From Adiantum capillus-veneris (Eukaryota > Streptophyta > Polypodiopsida > Polypodiales > Pteridaceae), in contig CM043959.1 of the NCBI GenBank assembly GCA_014529385.2, positions 56,259,753-56,323,752 on the forward strand: 64,000 bases of DNA. Direction: 5' to 3'. The translations under genes and the position numbers were made by a program. Positions 1 through 11,019 of the stretch are shown one piece after another (within the stretch, counting starts at the first letter, position 1; each line of letters starts with the position of its first letter). The notes beneath the pieces were generated by a model. That model made no database searches. It was not told the origin of the DNA and worked only from the letters and a program-made list of their open reading frames with translations.

Positions 1-363
1 ATCTGAAAAACCAGATAAGAAGACCTCTTCTCAACATACTTCCAAAGAAGCATCTACTTATCAGAAGCAACTTAGAAATGCTCTACGTGAAGCTGACAAA
101 CCTAAAGCACCAGCTTTAAAACGAATGGTCATTCCAACTCAACCCTCAACAATGGAAAAGGTTTTTCCAAAAGAAAATAGTTCCAATCAGATGACTATGC
201 TTCAAGCAATTCAGATTCTTCCTTCAAATCTGAAAAACTAGATAAGAAGACCTCTTCTCAACATACTTCCAAAGAAGAATCTACTTATCAGAAGCAGCTT
301 AGAAATGCTCTACGTGAAGCTGACAAACCTAAAGCACCAGCTTTAGAACGAACGGTCATTCCA
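1..363 (+). repeat. 227-bp period direct repeat in pararetrovirus relic
   Basis: Bases 1-139 recur at 228-363 with few changes (both contain TACGTGAAGCTGACAAACC). The period is 227 bp. That is not a multiple of three, so the second copy is out of frame with the first: the frame open from base 2 ends in a stop at about 238-240. The first copy encodes a lysine/glutamine-rich stretch like the basic region that precedes the protease in caulimovirid polyproteins. I read it as a duplication after integration. Confidence 0.75.
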
Positions 364-399
364 GCTTTAGCCACCAAAATGAAGCTAAAGCAAGTCAGT

Positions 400-1238
400 C
401 TCTCTTTGATCACAACTTCATCAGTAATCTGGTCTTAGGAAACATCCAAGCTCGACCTCTCCAAGCATTGCCACCAGGAAGAACACCTTCCAATTCTTCT
501 AATTCTGATGAAGAAGCTTCTGATTTCCCTCAGGATATTCCATCGACATCCCTTTCTAAACAGGATCACTCTTATAAAGAATTATGTCAAAAGGAGTAGG
601 AATTGCGTCAACGCGAGCTTCTATTTGAAAAACAGCAGGCTCTCCATAGATGGGAAGCCAATCTAACTGCTAGAGAAACCGCTTTCCTTTCTCAGGGGGG
701 TGAGACTTCTCAGACTTGTCAATTCTTTCCAAATACCCCAACTTCACCTACTCCAATTCCATGGGATATCTTATTTCCAAAAGAACAACTAGCTAAGCCA
801 ACTTCAAAAGGTAGTCAACTATCTGAAGAAGATATTAAAAATCTGAAAGAGTTGATAACCCTGTTCAAGCAACCCAAGCCTCAGCCCGAAGAAACAAGGG
901 AGTCCACAGAAATGAATATGGACAATGAGACACAAATCATCAATGAAAATAATGTGGCCATCCCTATTGTAGGATTGCTAATTAAACCCAAAGGTTTTCA
1001 AGCAATTGCTTTGGATGCTTTAATTGACATAGGTGCAGGAGGAAGCTTTGCAAAAAAAGCTTTATTCACGTCAATAATGATCAAGCAATATCCAGAAGTT
1101 ACGCAGGTAAAATATGGTAACGGCTCCAAGGCAACAATCAGAGAATATGTCTATGCATGGATAAATCTAGGTAGTGCTAGATTACCTATTAGACTATCCT
1201 TACAAAGTTCAAATATGTGCTATGATCTAGTAATTTGA
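400..1238 (+). pseudogene. Endogenous caulimovirid polyprotein fragment: linker and aspartic protease
   Basis: The frame runs from a charged linker (a stop at about 597) into a coiled, E/K/Q-rich segment from 603. It ends in a retropepsin-like domain around 960-1238 with the motif ALIDIGAGGSF, where the usual catalytic triplet D-T/S-G appears as D-I-G. In the family this protease cuts the viral polyprotein into coat, protease and RT parts. It lies directly upstream of RT/RNase H, the caulimovirid order. The reading frame stops at 1238 and resumes downstream in another frame, so the gene is dead. A Ty3/gypsy protease is the alternative; the absence of integrase after RNase H favours a pararetrovirus. 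Confidence 0.65.
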
Positions 1239-1361
1239 TTTTATCTAATATCAAAGTTAACCCCTAGCACATTCACAGAAACAAGCTTTCATTTCTCTTA
1301 TCTGGGTAAAAGATATACTGCTCCAATTAAGCAGAGAGCCATCTATGCTATCAATAGCTGT

Positions 1362-2874
1362 TTAGTTTCCATCAACTATTGATAGCAAATTTAGAGAGTG
1401 GTTCCAAAAAGAAAAATCAAAATACAAAACCCAAATAGAAGAAATAAAAGAAAAGATCATGCAAAGAACCTCTGACAACCCCTTAGCCTTCTGGGATGAA
1501 GAAAAAGACATGATCACTCTCCCTACTATCCCTGAATCTAATCCAACCAAAGCTTCCCACCTAGGAATGTCAATTTCTGATAATGAGCTTTGTCGCAGAG
1601 AAATAGAAGAACTACTACAAAAAGGTATAATGCAACCATCTAACTCAAATTGTTCTTGCAGATCCTTCTACGTCAACAATCACAGCGAATAGAAGCGAGG
1701 GAAAAAGAGGTTAGTGATTGATTACAAACCCCTGAACAGATTTTTGGTTCCGAAGAAATTTTCTATCCCTCTTCAGGAAGACTTAATCAAAAGAATAAAT
1801 GGCAGAAAAGTCTTCTCCAAATTTGATTTGAAAAGCGGATTCTGGCAATTTAAGGTGTATCCCAAAGATAGGTACAAAACAGCTTTTGTAGTACCTCAAA
1901 GAATGTATGAATGGATATCTATGCCTATGGGATTAGGAAATGCCCCTTCAGAGTGCCAACTTAGGGTTGAAATGATATTCGGCCCTATCAAAAAAAATTG
2001 TTTAGTATATTTGGATGACATCCTTATATACTCAAAAAACATGGCAGAACACATAGAGCATCTAAGGGAATTCTATGAGCTTTACTCAAGAAGAGGTCAA
2101 CTTTTTAGGCATTACCATCTACAATGGATGTATAAAACTACAGGAGCACGTATTAGCTAAAATCGCTAATACTCCCAATCATCTTAAAACTATCACCGAG
2201 CTCCAACAATTTCTTGGCTGCCTAAATTTGATCAATTGGAATATCCCTTACTTACCTACCCTTACAAAGAAAAAAAGGGTACTTTTGCAGAAGAATAGTT
2301 CTAAACAATGGGAGGTCTCACACAACAAAACCATTGAGTTAATCAAGCTAATCTGTCAGCAACTTCTCCCATTAAAGCTACCAGGTGAAGGACAACTTAT
2401 CCTCTACAAAGATGCCTCTCTCAAAGCATAGGGAGTAGTCCTCTATGAAGCAATTAATAATAAAGAAATGATGGTCTGCCGATTTGCAAGTGAATCCTTC
2501 CTAAAAGCCGAACAAAAGTATCCCTCTGCTCAAAGGGATATTCTTGCTGAAAAATTAAGCATCAAGAAATTCAGGCTATTTCTTTTTGGGACGAGTTTTC
2601 ATTCTCCGAATGGATCTTAACAATTTCCCTGGATTTCTTAATTCAAAAAATGCCAGCGAAGATAAACGCCTCATCCGATGGGCCTCTTGGTTTGCCCCAA
2701 TGGGACTACAAGTATGAACATATCAAAGGCACCCGCAACGTCCTTGCTAAAATCCTAAGCCGTCTCATCCCACAGGCCGGGTGGAATAATATTATTTCTC
2801 CTACTGACACAAGCACTGATGACATCCACAATGCTACGGCTGTGCCAGCACATAGTGATTGGAAAAAAGCGTAA
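1362..2874 (+). pseudogene. Endogenous caulimovirid reverse transcriptase-RNase H
   Basis: Reverse transcriptase is clear at 1714-2160: DYKPLNRF, then KFDLKSGFWQF, then the catalytic YLDDILIYS (YxDD intact). The connection/RNase H follows in another frame (2075-2431, with FLGITIYNG and YKDAS). After a stop at about 2430 a further piece has FASESFLKAEQKYPSAQRD, and KYEHIKGTRNVLAKILSR at about 2713-2766 is typical of the RNase H end. Several stops and frame changes break it. No integrase follows; the next recognisable signal is a TATA box, as in the circular genomes of Caulimoviridae. It resembles the Petuvirus/Florendovirus type more than badnaviruses, but genus is a guess. Confidence 0.8.
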
Positions 2875-2976
2875 GCATAATGGAACACATAAGAAGATGA
2901 CATCCACAATGCTATGGCTGTGCCAGCACATAGTGACTGGAAAAAAGAGTAAGCATAATGGAACACATAAGAAGAT
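2821..2976 (+). repeat. 78-bp tandem duplication upstream of the viral TATA box
   Basis: A 78-bp unit beginning GACATCCACAATGCT occurs at 2821 and again at 2899 with about four differences. Just after it, three short direct repeats of the form C-T-T-A-G-T-G-G-A-A-(G/T)-A-C-A-C-A-T lie at 2980-3030. Together they occupy the 50-250 bp upstream of the TATA box, where caulimovirid promoters hold their enhancer repeats. The unit also overlaps the end of the RNase H frame and is 26 codons long. Confidence 0.6.
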
Positions 2977-3078
2977 TCTACTTTAGTGGAATACACATGA
3001 TCACCTTAGTGGAAGACACATGTCCACTTTGTAGAATGCGCATTACATGAAGCTTGTAAAGGAAGCCACCCAATCTCC

Positions 3079-3085
3079 TATAAAA
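3079..3085 (+). promoter_or_regulatory. TATA box of pregenomic-RNA-like promoter
   Basis: TATAAAAGGGAGACTCCC begins at 3079, right after the RNase H region, followed by a leader of about 330 bp with many short AUGs and stops before the next frame at 3419. This is the arrangement of the large intergenic region of Caulimoviridae. Transcription would start near 3110. Confidence 0.6.
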
Positions 3086-3275
3086 GGGAGACTCCCTTTC
3101 ATTGTAAATTATCTTGAGTGAAGCTTAGTATATCTCAGTAAGAGCTTAGCATATCTTAGAGTAAGCCCTTGTATATTGATATCTCAAGAGAGGCATAGCC
3201 TTATGTTGTAATTCCTTACTTTGCAACTTCTATACCGATCCCCTGCACACCTTGTCCATACTTTGTATGTCAAAA

Positions 3276-3605
3276 TTGTGTCGTGAGGCGAGGTCGCGTG
3301 GTCTGATGGTCGCCCGGCATCTAAGAGTGTAAAGCCACAGGCACCAAATCCTCAAGTAAACTCCCACAGTAAACTCCTACCGCGCGACTTAATTTCAGGT
3401 AAACATTCAATTGCATTCTTGAACAGATCTTTGTCAAAAGTGACCAAGTCTTTTCCACACCTCTCCATGGCTGTAGAAGAAGCTGAACCTTCTGCTCAAT
3501 GGCAAATGCCAGAACTTAAACCCGATCAAGTATATAAACATAAAAATTTATTTAAACTTAGAGCCTCCACCCACGCGACCACGCGACCTTGCCTCACAAC
3601 ACGAT
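3276..3605. repeat. Inverted repeat spanning the pararetroviral leader
   Basis: TCGTGAGGCGAGGTCGCGTG at about 3281-3300 pairs with the antiparallel stretch at 3577-3605 (CACGCGACCTTGCCTCAC...). The arms are about 28 nt with two or three mismatches and enclose about 270 nt. Caulimovirid leaders fold into a long stem, so this could be its base, or it could mark a rearranged inversion junction. Confidence 0.6.
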
Positions 3606-3862
3606 TTCGGAAAACACCAATTGATTCTTTGGCAGATGTTGTTGAAAGAGAACAACTAGCAGAATTGCTCCATGCACATCGTGGCGCACAGGGGCTTTTT
3701 TTGCACTCTTCGACCCCACCCTACGCCGTCGATGCGTCACATGCCCTTCTTGATCCCGTACACCCCACCCCGTTGCCCCGTTTCGCAAAATTATCTACGA
3801 GACGCTCCTCCCGATCGCCCGGTGCCTATATGTTCGAGGTTCTGTGCACGTGTGTGCCTTAG
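3419..3862 (+). pseudogene. Reading frame downstream of the pararetroviral leader
   Basis: A 147-codon frame follows the leader. Its first 60 residues are acidic then basic; the right arm of the leader inverted repeat lies inside it. Its last third is rich in R, P and H and looks like translated non-coding DNA. In caulimovirids the first large ORF after the leader encodes the movement protein or polyprotein start, but I see no movement-protein motif. I treat it as the degraded start of the next viral ORF. Confidence 0.3.
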
Positions 3863-4044
3863 CGGGGGGTGAAAATGGAAATTATTGAACAATATGAATA
3901 AAAAAACAAGTACTGAATGGTGTCAAAAATCATTGACAAAAACAATTATTCTTTATTGATTCAAATATTACATCATGGTCGATTGGTGTTTCTACGAATT
4001 ACATCTTTGGGTAATGGGAAAATGGCTGACTTGACACCAAGGGA
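3863..4044. other. Boundary between pararetrovirus relic and minus-strand gene
   Basis: Non-coding. A poly(A) signal for the minus-strand gene lies at 3952-3957. No terminal repeat or target duplication for the viral insertion was found. Confidence 0.4.
3952..3957 (-). terminator. Poly(A) signal AATAAA of minus-strand gene
   Basis: Read on the minus strand, AATAAA lies about 90 nt after the predicted stop of the gene at 4045-5483, followed by a T-rich stretch. The placement suits a plant 3' end. Confidence 0.45.
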
Positions 4045-5483
4045 TTATACAATTTCCTCTGGGTTTGTCAACCCTTGACCTAGGCTCAAGGCGCAGTGGG
4101 AGAGGATCGAGCCTGGGTGTTTGCCTGTAAAGGCATACAATGCTGCCTCGCGATCCACCAATATACATTTAAGAGCGTTTAAGGTGAGAGAATCTTCAGA
4201 GATTATGCCACTTAATTCTTTACACTTTAGCAACTCTGCAGAACCATTCTTGGAGAACTCTGTGTGAGCAACTCTAAGAATCGATGGCCCTAGATGGCTC
4301 AGGTAGTGCCAAAGAGAACTATCTCTAGCCGTGGAGACGTTGCGTGAGCCTCAAGTACGCATTGCGAACTTATCAACATGATAAGCCGTCTGCAAAGCAT
4401 TTTAATTGATATTAACACTTAAAGTAAGGAATACTAGAAATTCTACCAGGTTTAGATTTATTTACCTCAGTTTCTTCATCCCTCTCTTCAAGATTTTTCT
4501 TCGTAAGATCGATGCTAGATCAATCATCTCTACCAATTGCAATGAGTGGTTTGTGTGGATGAAATGCGCTCTCTTGTACGCTTTCATAAAAAGAGGCACA
4601 TGATTTTATTTCTACTAGTGTACTTGCTACTGCTTGCACCAACTGTTGTTCGTTTTCACTAGGGAGGATGGAGAGGCTTGCTGAGAGATCTTGGTCTTCA
4701 AAATCAATTTGAAAATTGACTTTCTCTTCCTTCCCACTGGGATCCTTCATGCCCGCATAGATAGCAAGCACTGTCAGTGACTCATCTTCTCTGAGTCCTG
4801 ACGTTTTGGCAATGTCGTCAAGGAACAAAAACTGGTGATCATCCACCACCACTGGATGCAAAGTGAGAATTTGGAGTTCCGGGATCTCTTCCAACATCTC
4901 ATCTCTCTCTATCATTCGATCTTCCTCCTCAGTGGTGCTGGGATTTTGCATGAGTACGAGTGCCATAGATGCTTCGGCCTGCTCATCTATCTCTTTGATA
5001 ACTTCATTTGATTCCTCCACAATGGTCACAGGAGTTCTTTGGTTGACCTTTTCCTTTGATTTTCCCTTGTCCATGCCCTCAAGCACAAGTAATGTTAGAA
5101 CCATGTCCCATGAAATAAATTGGGTGCCTATGCACCCCATGCCCAGATCCATGAGATCATCCTCATCCTCTGTCTTGAAGTCCCGTTTCGTGAGGCCTTT
5201 AATAAACCTCAACAAGTGAAACCGGAAGTTTTTTTCAACCGCATAGAGATGCTTCAAGAAATCCACTGGCAACCACGCCGTGTCGGATCCCTCAAAGATT
5301 ACGGCATATTCCTCCATGTGCTGCGCCATGTAGTCAACAAAGCTTCTAAATGCCTCTGCATGAAGGTTGGCAATGGCCTACATGTCAATTGTCCCCTCGA
5401 ACACACTGAGTAGTTCATGTGCTTGATCTGCAAGTCCTACCCTTTCTAATTGTGTGAGAAGTGCATCAGTAGACATTTCCATG
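4045..5483 (-). pseudogene. Unrecognised two-exon gene relic
   Basis: The reading frame opens at 5483, 86 nt downstream of a TATA box. It begins MEMSTDALLTQLERVGLADQ, hits an in-frame TAG at about codon 35, then runs open for 270 codons to 4520. Internal parts are acidic and helical (EEEDRMIERDEMLEEIPEL). Beyond 4520 the frame is lost by a small shift. A 76-nt AT-rich intron is predicted at 4390-4465 (GTAAATAA...TTTGCAG), and exon 2 joins in phase: YHVDKFAMRT, a stop, then about 100 codons including LVDREAALYAFTGKHPGS, ending at 4045. I recognise no family. It could be a captured host or viral gene, or a retroelement ORF. Promoter, intron and poly(A) signal make it look like a real former gene. 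Confidence 0.5.
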
Positions 5484-5568
5484 GGTTCGTTCGCGAAGAA
5501 GATGCGAAGAGAGGTTAGAGATAGAGTTTTGTGAATGTGAGAAATGAAGTTTAAAAACTAGAAAGTCA

Positions 5569-5576
5569 CTTATATA
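5569..5576 (-). promoter_or_regulatory. TATA box for the minus-strand gene
   Basis: On the minus strand the sequence reads TATATAAG, 86 nt before the ATG at 5483. The stretch between is CT/CA-rich like a plant 5' UTR. Confidence 0.45.
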
Positions 5577-5809
5577 CCCAAAGTCACTTTTTTAAAAGCA
5601 CCTAAATTAATGTCAAAATAACTTAAAACTTTTATTTTAAACAAAATCACGCGACAAAGCATTGAAAAACACCAACATTGAAAACATTTGTGCTCCACAA
5701 CAAATAAATTTCACGTTTCAATCGAAAACTTGAACAAGCTGAGAATAAACAAGTATGCGCAGAAACGAGATTCAAAACACCGTATGTATTAATGTGGACA
5801 AAATCCATG

Positions 5810-6201
5810 TCATTTACAAGCGTTTACAAAAATACATCGTGGAAACGGAATGTTCTCACACAGAACACTCTTCTCTTTCCTGGAGCGAACAATCTTTTCA
5901 TTGATTACAAAGAGATATTGTTTGGGCAAGGTATATCTGAGATTAAGATACTCACGAAGGTGACTAAGATGCCAGTCATTGTTCACTGTAATGTGGTGCA
6001 CTGCATCGTTGTGGAGATGTATTTGCAAGTCAATTGATTCTCTAGCATCAACCTCAGAGTCTAGTGCCTCCCATTCTCCCATCATCAGCTTCCATCTTCT
6101 ATAAGGAAAGACCATCGACAAGCTTTGCTTTGAAATATGGTATCTAAACACCACCTTGTAAGCAATTACAGAGCACTTGATTCTATCTCCCTGGTGGTTG
6201 A
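5810..6201 (-). pseudogene. Unrecognised reading frame cut by TatA LTR
   Basis: About 130 open codons on the minus strand enter from the LTR boundary at 6201 and stop at 5810. The composition looks coding (for example IDLQIHLHNDAVHHITVNND and LPKQYLFVINEKIVRSRKE). The 5' part is missing because the left LTR of TatA begins exactly there. It lies on the same strand as, and upstream of, the two-exon relic, so both may come from one ancestral locus. No domain recognised. Confidence 0.35.
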
Positions 6202-7156
6202 TGTTGGACGGGGAGCGACTCACAAACCCATGAAGTGCATGCAAACACTACCTAGATCAACATAATGTCAATCGAGGACACAGATGACACGAAAGGCACA
6301 TAGAGGAAATCTCTTTAGCTTGTCAGGTTGAGACCATCCTACACATACAACACTCAGGAAGGCCAACTAAACCACAATCAAGAACCTCACTGCTCCCAAC
6401 TACACCACCTAGCCACATACACACATACGGAAGGTAACTCACCTAATCATGCCAGATTCCTACAAAACTTAAGGAACACCATCCCCTCACTAGGATACAC
6501 CTGTCCCTAAGCTTCTACACTCAAAACCCACACTCTAAACCCATCTGCGGAAAACGCGTAGGATGACAGAGAAGAATTTTGAAAGTGTCCGAAACTGAAA
6601 TTTATGAGTACCTATGCGTAGCTTATGTCGCCACGATTCTATAGACTACTAGCACGCAGAAAACAGACATTGTTTGATACACTTATGGCCACAAATAGCT
6701 CGTAGATGCGTCGGCGTGTGCGCTTCGTCTCGCGTGGAATGCTTGGCATTGTCGCGTAGCTCTCCTCAAGCCTACTTAAATGGTGCAGTCAGATCTCCAA
6801 TGTGTTGAGCGAGCCGGGCGTAGCGAGAGGATGAAGCTCACACTCACTCTCTTTCTCTCTCACACACAGTAGACGACAGCGCTAAGTTTTGATTATGATA
6901 AAAGTCTTTTTTGCAAAATGACCTAGGTACCTTATATACTAAGGCTACCTTATGTTTAACCAAAAATGGGGTTGAAAGGGTCAAATGTCTTTGTATTTAC
7001 AATCTGGAAGTGCCATTGCACCCCGGCTTCTGAAACTAGAATAACTACTCATTACAAATGACGTTTATAGCCATAATCCGTAGCATTTCATAACTCGCAA
7101 AAGATAAGACTTTCGTATGAAACTTGAGTTATGTTGTGTTGTTGACCCAACGGTCA
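6202..7156 (-). repeat. TatA left LTR (3' LTR of the element)
   Basis: It matches 17826-18779 along its whole length with scattered substitutions and small indels. On the minus strand a promoter element TATATAAG lies at 6931-6938. It also holds a half copy of the leader palindrome (GCGTAGGATG near 6557). Confidence 0.9.
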
Positions 7157-7172
7157 AAATTCCCCCCTTCCG
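7157..7172 (-). promoter_or_regulatory. Polypurine tract of TatA
   Basis: On the minus strand GGAAGGGGGGAATTT abuts the LTR start TGACC, the normal place for plus-strand DNA priming. Confidence 0.75.
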
Positions 7173-9718
7173 CGTTCATGTCGTCCCCGACATGACCTGA
7201 TTGTCGATGGCGATGTGGTTTGTGCTGTCGTTTTGGCTTTATTTGTTGCACTGCTGGTAACTTTGTCGAACCACAACAAAAACTATGATCCATTAGAGCG
7301 GACATCTATCATCATAACCATTCATCTTTTGAGATCCTCTGAGTACTTTTATGTCTGCTCTTCTTCATTGGGGACTTCTTTGTTCCTGTGCAATCATGTT
7401 GTTAGTGTTGTCTACAGCTTTGTCATTGTAGGTCATTCTTCGACTCGCCATTGAGGAGAAGTATGCTATGATCTAAAATTGGTGCTCCAATTCATTTGTC
7501 CATTGATTTGAGTAGCATTTCCTTATTGTTGATGTAGAAGGAATATGTACAAGAGGATGGTGATAGGTGTCTTTAGATTAGGGTCTAAAACCTGGATGAC
7601 CAAAGGGAAAAAACCCGGTGGGAAAAAAAATGCCTTTGGTATACGCTCTTATTGGAGTTGAGCAGTTGAACGTGAAGTACATGTTCATGAAAGGTGAGTG
7701 CTTGGGTGAAACACGGAAAGAGTGTCTGATGCAAGAGCCAATTATGGGACACTCTATATGCATATGAGAAATTTGTCAACAAAAGCATGCAATGTGAAAG
7801 AAGGAGATGATGGGTGTTTCGAGGAATAAATGTAGCACATGTGACATCAAAAGATGTCTCAATAGCTTCCACCTTTCCAAGAAGGGTTATCGATGTAGAA
7901 GTTTCTCCACTCGTATCTCATTGTGCTCAGTACGTGAGTGTCTTTTGGACCTTCTCCTTCACTTCAACACACTTAAGTACTTAGACTTCGACTCTTTTGC
8001 TCACCTATACCAGCATGAGCGACACAACGTAAATATGCTCAACTCTTCCAGCTTGAGCAGTACCTAGAATAGCTAAGACGCTTAGACCACGGAAAAGATT
8101 ACTTGAAGCTTTGGGACTAACACCTCACTCATTTTGTGGCTTAGCTCCTCGACTCTGACTTTTATGACTTGTCGATTGCCTGTTGACACTGCTTTATGAC
8201 AAGTTCTTCGGCTGTTGTAGTGGCTGCTGAGACATACTTCGTGAAGTTTCATCGTTTCCCCGTACCTTCTTCTCTTTGTAGTGCTCAGGCCTCTCGTCAG
8301 TCTTTTCTTCATGTGGATTATGGATTTTTTTATTTTTTCTTAATAATAAACAAAGAAAATCTTAAAACAACTCAACAAAAGAAAAATCATTCAAATAGAA
8401 ATCTAAATGCTATGTACACTATACACATGTCCATAGGGGCTCATATATGGATTTTGTCCCCATACTCCTCTGTAACACTACTATGAGGGCATATACTCTA
8501 AATTTCGTCAAAAAATTATCACAATAAAACGCAAAAATTCAATGCATCTCACAAAACATTGCCCTCTAATAGTCATAATGTTAGGTCCGCATTCAGAATG
8601 CCTCCCCCCTTCCTATTTGGAGTCATCCTTTACGACAGGGTATAGCAAAGGGTATGTGTTGTGCTTGGGCAATTAAAATTTGTGCCTATGCAGGCCTTGT
8701 AATGTAGCCCTATTATGCATACACAGTCAATGCATGGAAAAGATTTATGTTGTGCAAGATGTGGGTATAAACAATTTGCTTATTGGCATTTGTTGGCGAG
8801 GCTTCCTATTCTAAGCAATGTAATGGTCTTTGAAGCTCCTGTATCGTTGCTTGATTGAAGCGACTTGCTCTCTTTTAATTGTACTGTAATCGTAGGAAGA
8901 ATTGTAAGAATTCAAGCGGTGATGCACTGAGAGCAGTTTTTTTGTTCTTCTTTGGGACCCATTTCTTTGCGTTTATTGGCTGTTTTGTTGCTGGCTCTCG
9001 TTTGGGAACCCATACTTGCCCATGCTTCGTTTCTGTTTGAAGAGACTTCTTTGGGATCCACCTTTTTGTTGTGTGAGTCAACAGTGGTCTTTGCTTCAGC
9101 CCTATACGGTTGGTTGGGGACGGGATTCAGGCTGTGAAAGTTGATACTCTGGTTGTTTTGGAATCCAAATGAATTCCTGACTTTTTTGTGCTTGAATCAA
9201 CTTCTTTGGATCCCAAACCTGAGTTGTGAAAGCTTGCAATTTTGTGATATTCTTACCCGTTCGTGCACACTTTCCTTGTTTTTGTTTGGTGTTGGATCTT
9301 GTGATTTGTCATTAGAGATCTTTGTCTTCTTGATCCATATCTGTTTTTGGCAGATCTGGCTTTTTGGTATCTAGATTTGTCGAGCTTTTTGGCTTTGACT
9401 TGTTGTCCTGTTCTTTTCACCTATCATGGTTGTTGCTGAAGGGGTTGGTGATAGTGATGGCGTGAGTTGATGATAGGGGATGTCGTAAGATTCATCACTA
9501 TCACTACTATCCTCAGCAAGGTTGACTTCTTGTACTTTCCCTTGATTTTTTGGCTGGTAGTGGAAAGTCACTATCTGTTTGCTCGTGGGTGGTAGTTTCT
9601 TGGAGGACTTTTCTAGCCCATTGATTAGAGCATTTTTAGCTCGTTGCTCTGGTCATATTCCTCCTAGCTGAGTCTTTGCATCCTTATTAGGAGCCATGTA
9701 TGAGGATGCTTGTGGTGG
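7173..9718 (-). mobile_element. TatA 3' tail with W-x-P-K remnants
   Basis: The tail is mostly non-coding through decay. At 8875-9081 the minus strand still encodes RWIPKKS, VWVPKRE and KWVPKKN in one short frame. A 300-bp block at about 7575-7890 is the reverse complement of TatC 29,935-30,260, which confirms common descent; the conserved block encodes similar short peptides (YRVSHNW..., NKSVYQRHFF). The rest is AT-rich with short frames that I do not consider genes. Confidence 0.6.
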
Positions 9719-10165
9719 CTATGTCTTCACCGAGGACTTTGGAATCCACTTTTCATGCACTTTATTCGTGTAACGATGACATTGATTCCCAGGTCGTTGA
9801 TCTTCTTGAAGCTCGAAGTGTTCTACAGAGTCATAGAACTCGTCGTCTTCTTCATCTTTTGATTCTCCACATTTCTTTGTTTGCTCCTTATTTTGAGAGC
9901 TTGTTGATGTCTGGTTCTCTTCGTTTTCCTGGATTACACTCACAGCAAAATAAGGAACGACATCATAGCCATTTTCATCACAAAACTTTGTTGTGGGAGC
10001 ATCCTCCACGGCGCACACGTCCAGAGTATCCAAGATGTGTTCCCATCCAAACGGCCCTAACTCTTCTTCAGGAAATGGTTCTGGGATATAGTCCTTATCC
10101 TCTATAACCCGCTCTAGGATACATTCCTCACGCTTCAAGCTACCACATTGTGAAGCTCCACACAT
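9719..10165 (-). pseudogene. TatA post-protease domain
   Basis: The frame continues the polyprotein after the protease: MCGASQCGSLKREECILERV, then FPEEELGPFGWEHILDTLDV, then an acidic region and the first KWIPKSS. TatC has the same domain at about 27,737-27,910 (WMCGASKCGS, FGWAQILATLDV), so it is a genuine family-specific domain. Function unknown. It is separated from the protease frame by about 20 nt and a frame change. Confidence 0.6.
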
Positions 10166-10186
10166 CCACAGTTCTTTAGGCTTACC

Positions 10187-10963
10187 TTACCAAGCTGGAT
10201 GTTCTGATCCTGCTGTTATGGTTTCCATATGTCTCAGGTATATATGGTCATAACCCCAATCTTGGACCATTTTCAATTGTCGCATGAATGGTCTTCCCAG
10301 AATGATGTCATAGTTTTTCTTGTTGCCAAAGTCAACAATAGCAAAAGTGTGTTCATATTCAATGCCACAAGAAGTAACAAGTACTTTTTCTAGCAGTCCT
10401 AGGGGCGTTTCCTTGTGTCCGTCTGCAAGCTGCAGGGTCATTCGTGTGGATATCAAGGCAGGTTTTCCCCATTTTTTCCAAACCTCTTTGGTTGCAATGG
10501 CCACACCAGCTCCACTGTCAAGGATTGCCATGGTTTTTACACCATTGAATTCCACAGGAAGGGTGGTGTTTCCATCTTCTCCCTCGTAATACTTTCCTAC
10601 GTTGTTTAATGGCACTGGCCTAGTATTTAGTTGAGGCATTTCAAGCTCTTTGATGCCTTCCTCGATTTGGGTCATTGGTGTTTTTACACCAAATTTCTCT
10701 AGACATTTACCCACATTAGCCCACATGTTTGGTCTTATTCTAAGAAACTCGCCTAACATTATTGTACAGGTGACTGGGGTAGATAGAATATGTACTAGCC
10801 CCTTTGAATCTATGGCTTTGTTGGGAGACAGTCTCTGTGATGGGACTGCAACCACATCTGACTTGGTCTCATACTCTCCCATGTAGGACGGTAGTGTTCT
10901 TAGCGAATGGGGTTGACTATCCATAGATTGTACAGATCCTTTGTCACCCCAATACGATCGCAC
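10187..10963 (-). pseudogene. TatA aspartic protease (retropepsin)
   Basis: The 258-codon frame has a pre-domain (SLRTLPSYMGEY, FLRIRPNMWANVG) and a retropepsin around 10,240-10,560: AILDSGAGVAIATKEVWKKW with the catalytic D-S-G intact, then a loop VTSCGIEYEHTFAIVDFG and the C-terminal IILGRPFMRQL. The enzyme would mature the gag polyprotein. It is the best-preserved part of TatA and is colinear with TatC. It opens in mid-polyprotein, so the ATG at 10963 is not a true start. Confidence 0.8.
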
Positions 10964-11019
10964 TCTAGATTCATTTGAGATCCAGTCTCAAATTCCTCTA
11001 TTGGTGGTAGAAACACTTC

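Noticed and set aside
3594..3788. Minus-strand frame opposite the pararetroviral downstream frame
   Set aside because: No coding signal; overlaps the inverted repeat and low-complexity sequence.
7585..7872. Possible conserved small gene shared by the TatA and TatC tails
   Set aside because: The peptide similarity is explained by DNA similarity of the whole block; frames are broken at both ends and I see no sign of coding constraint by eye.
10320..10886. Plus-strand frames opposite the TatA protease
   Set aside because: They are antisense shadows of a clear retropepsin on the minus strand.
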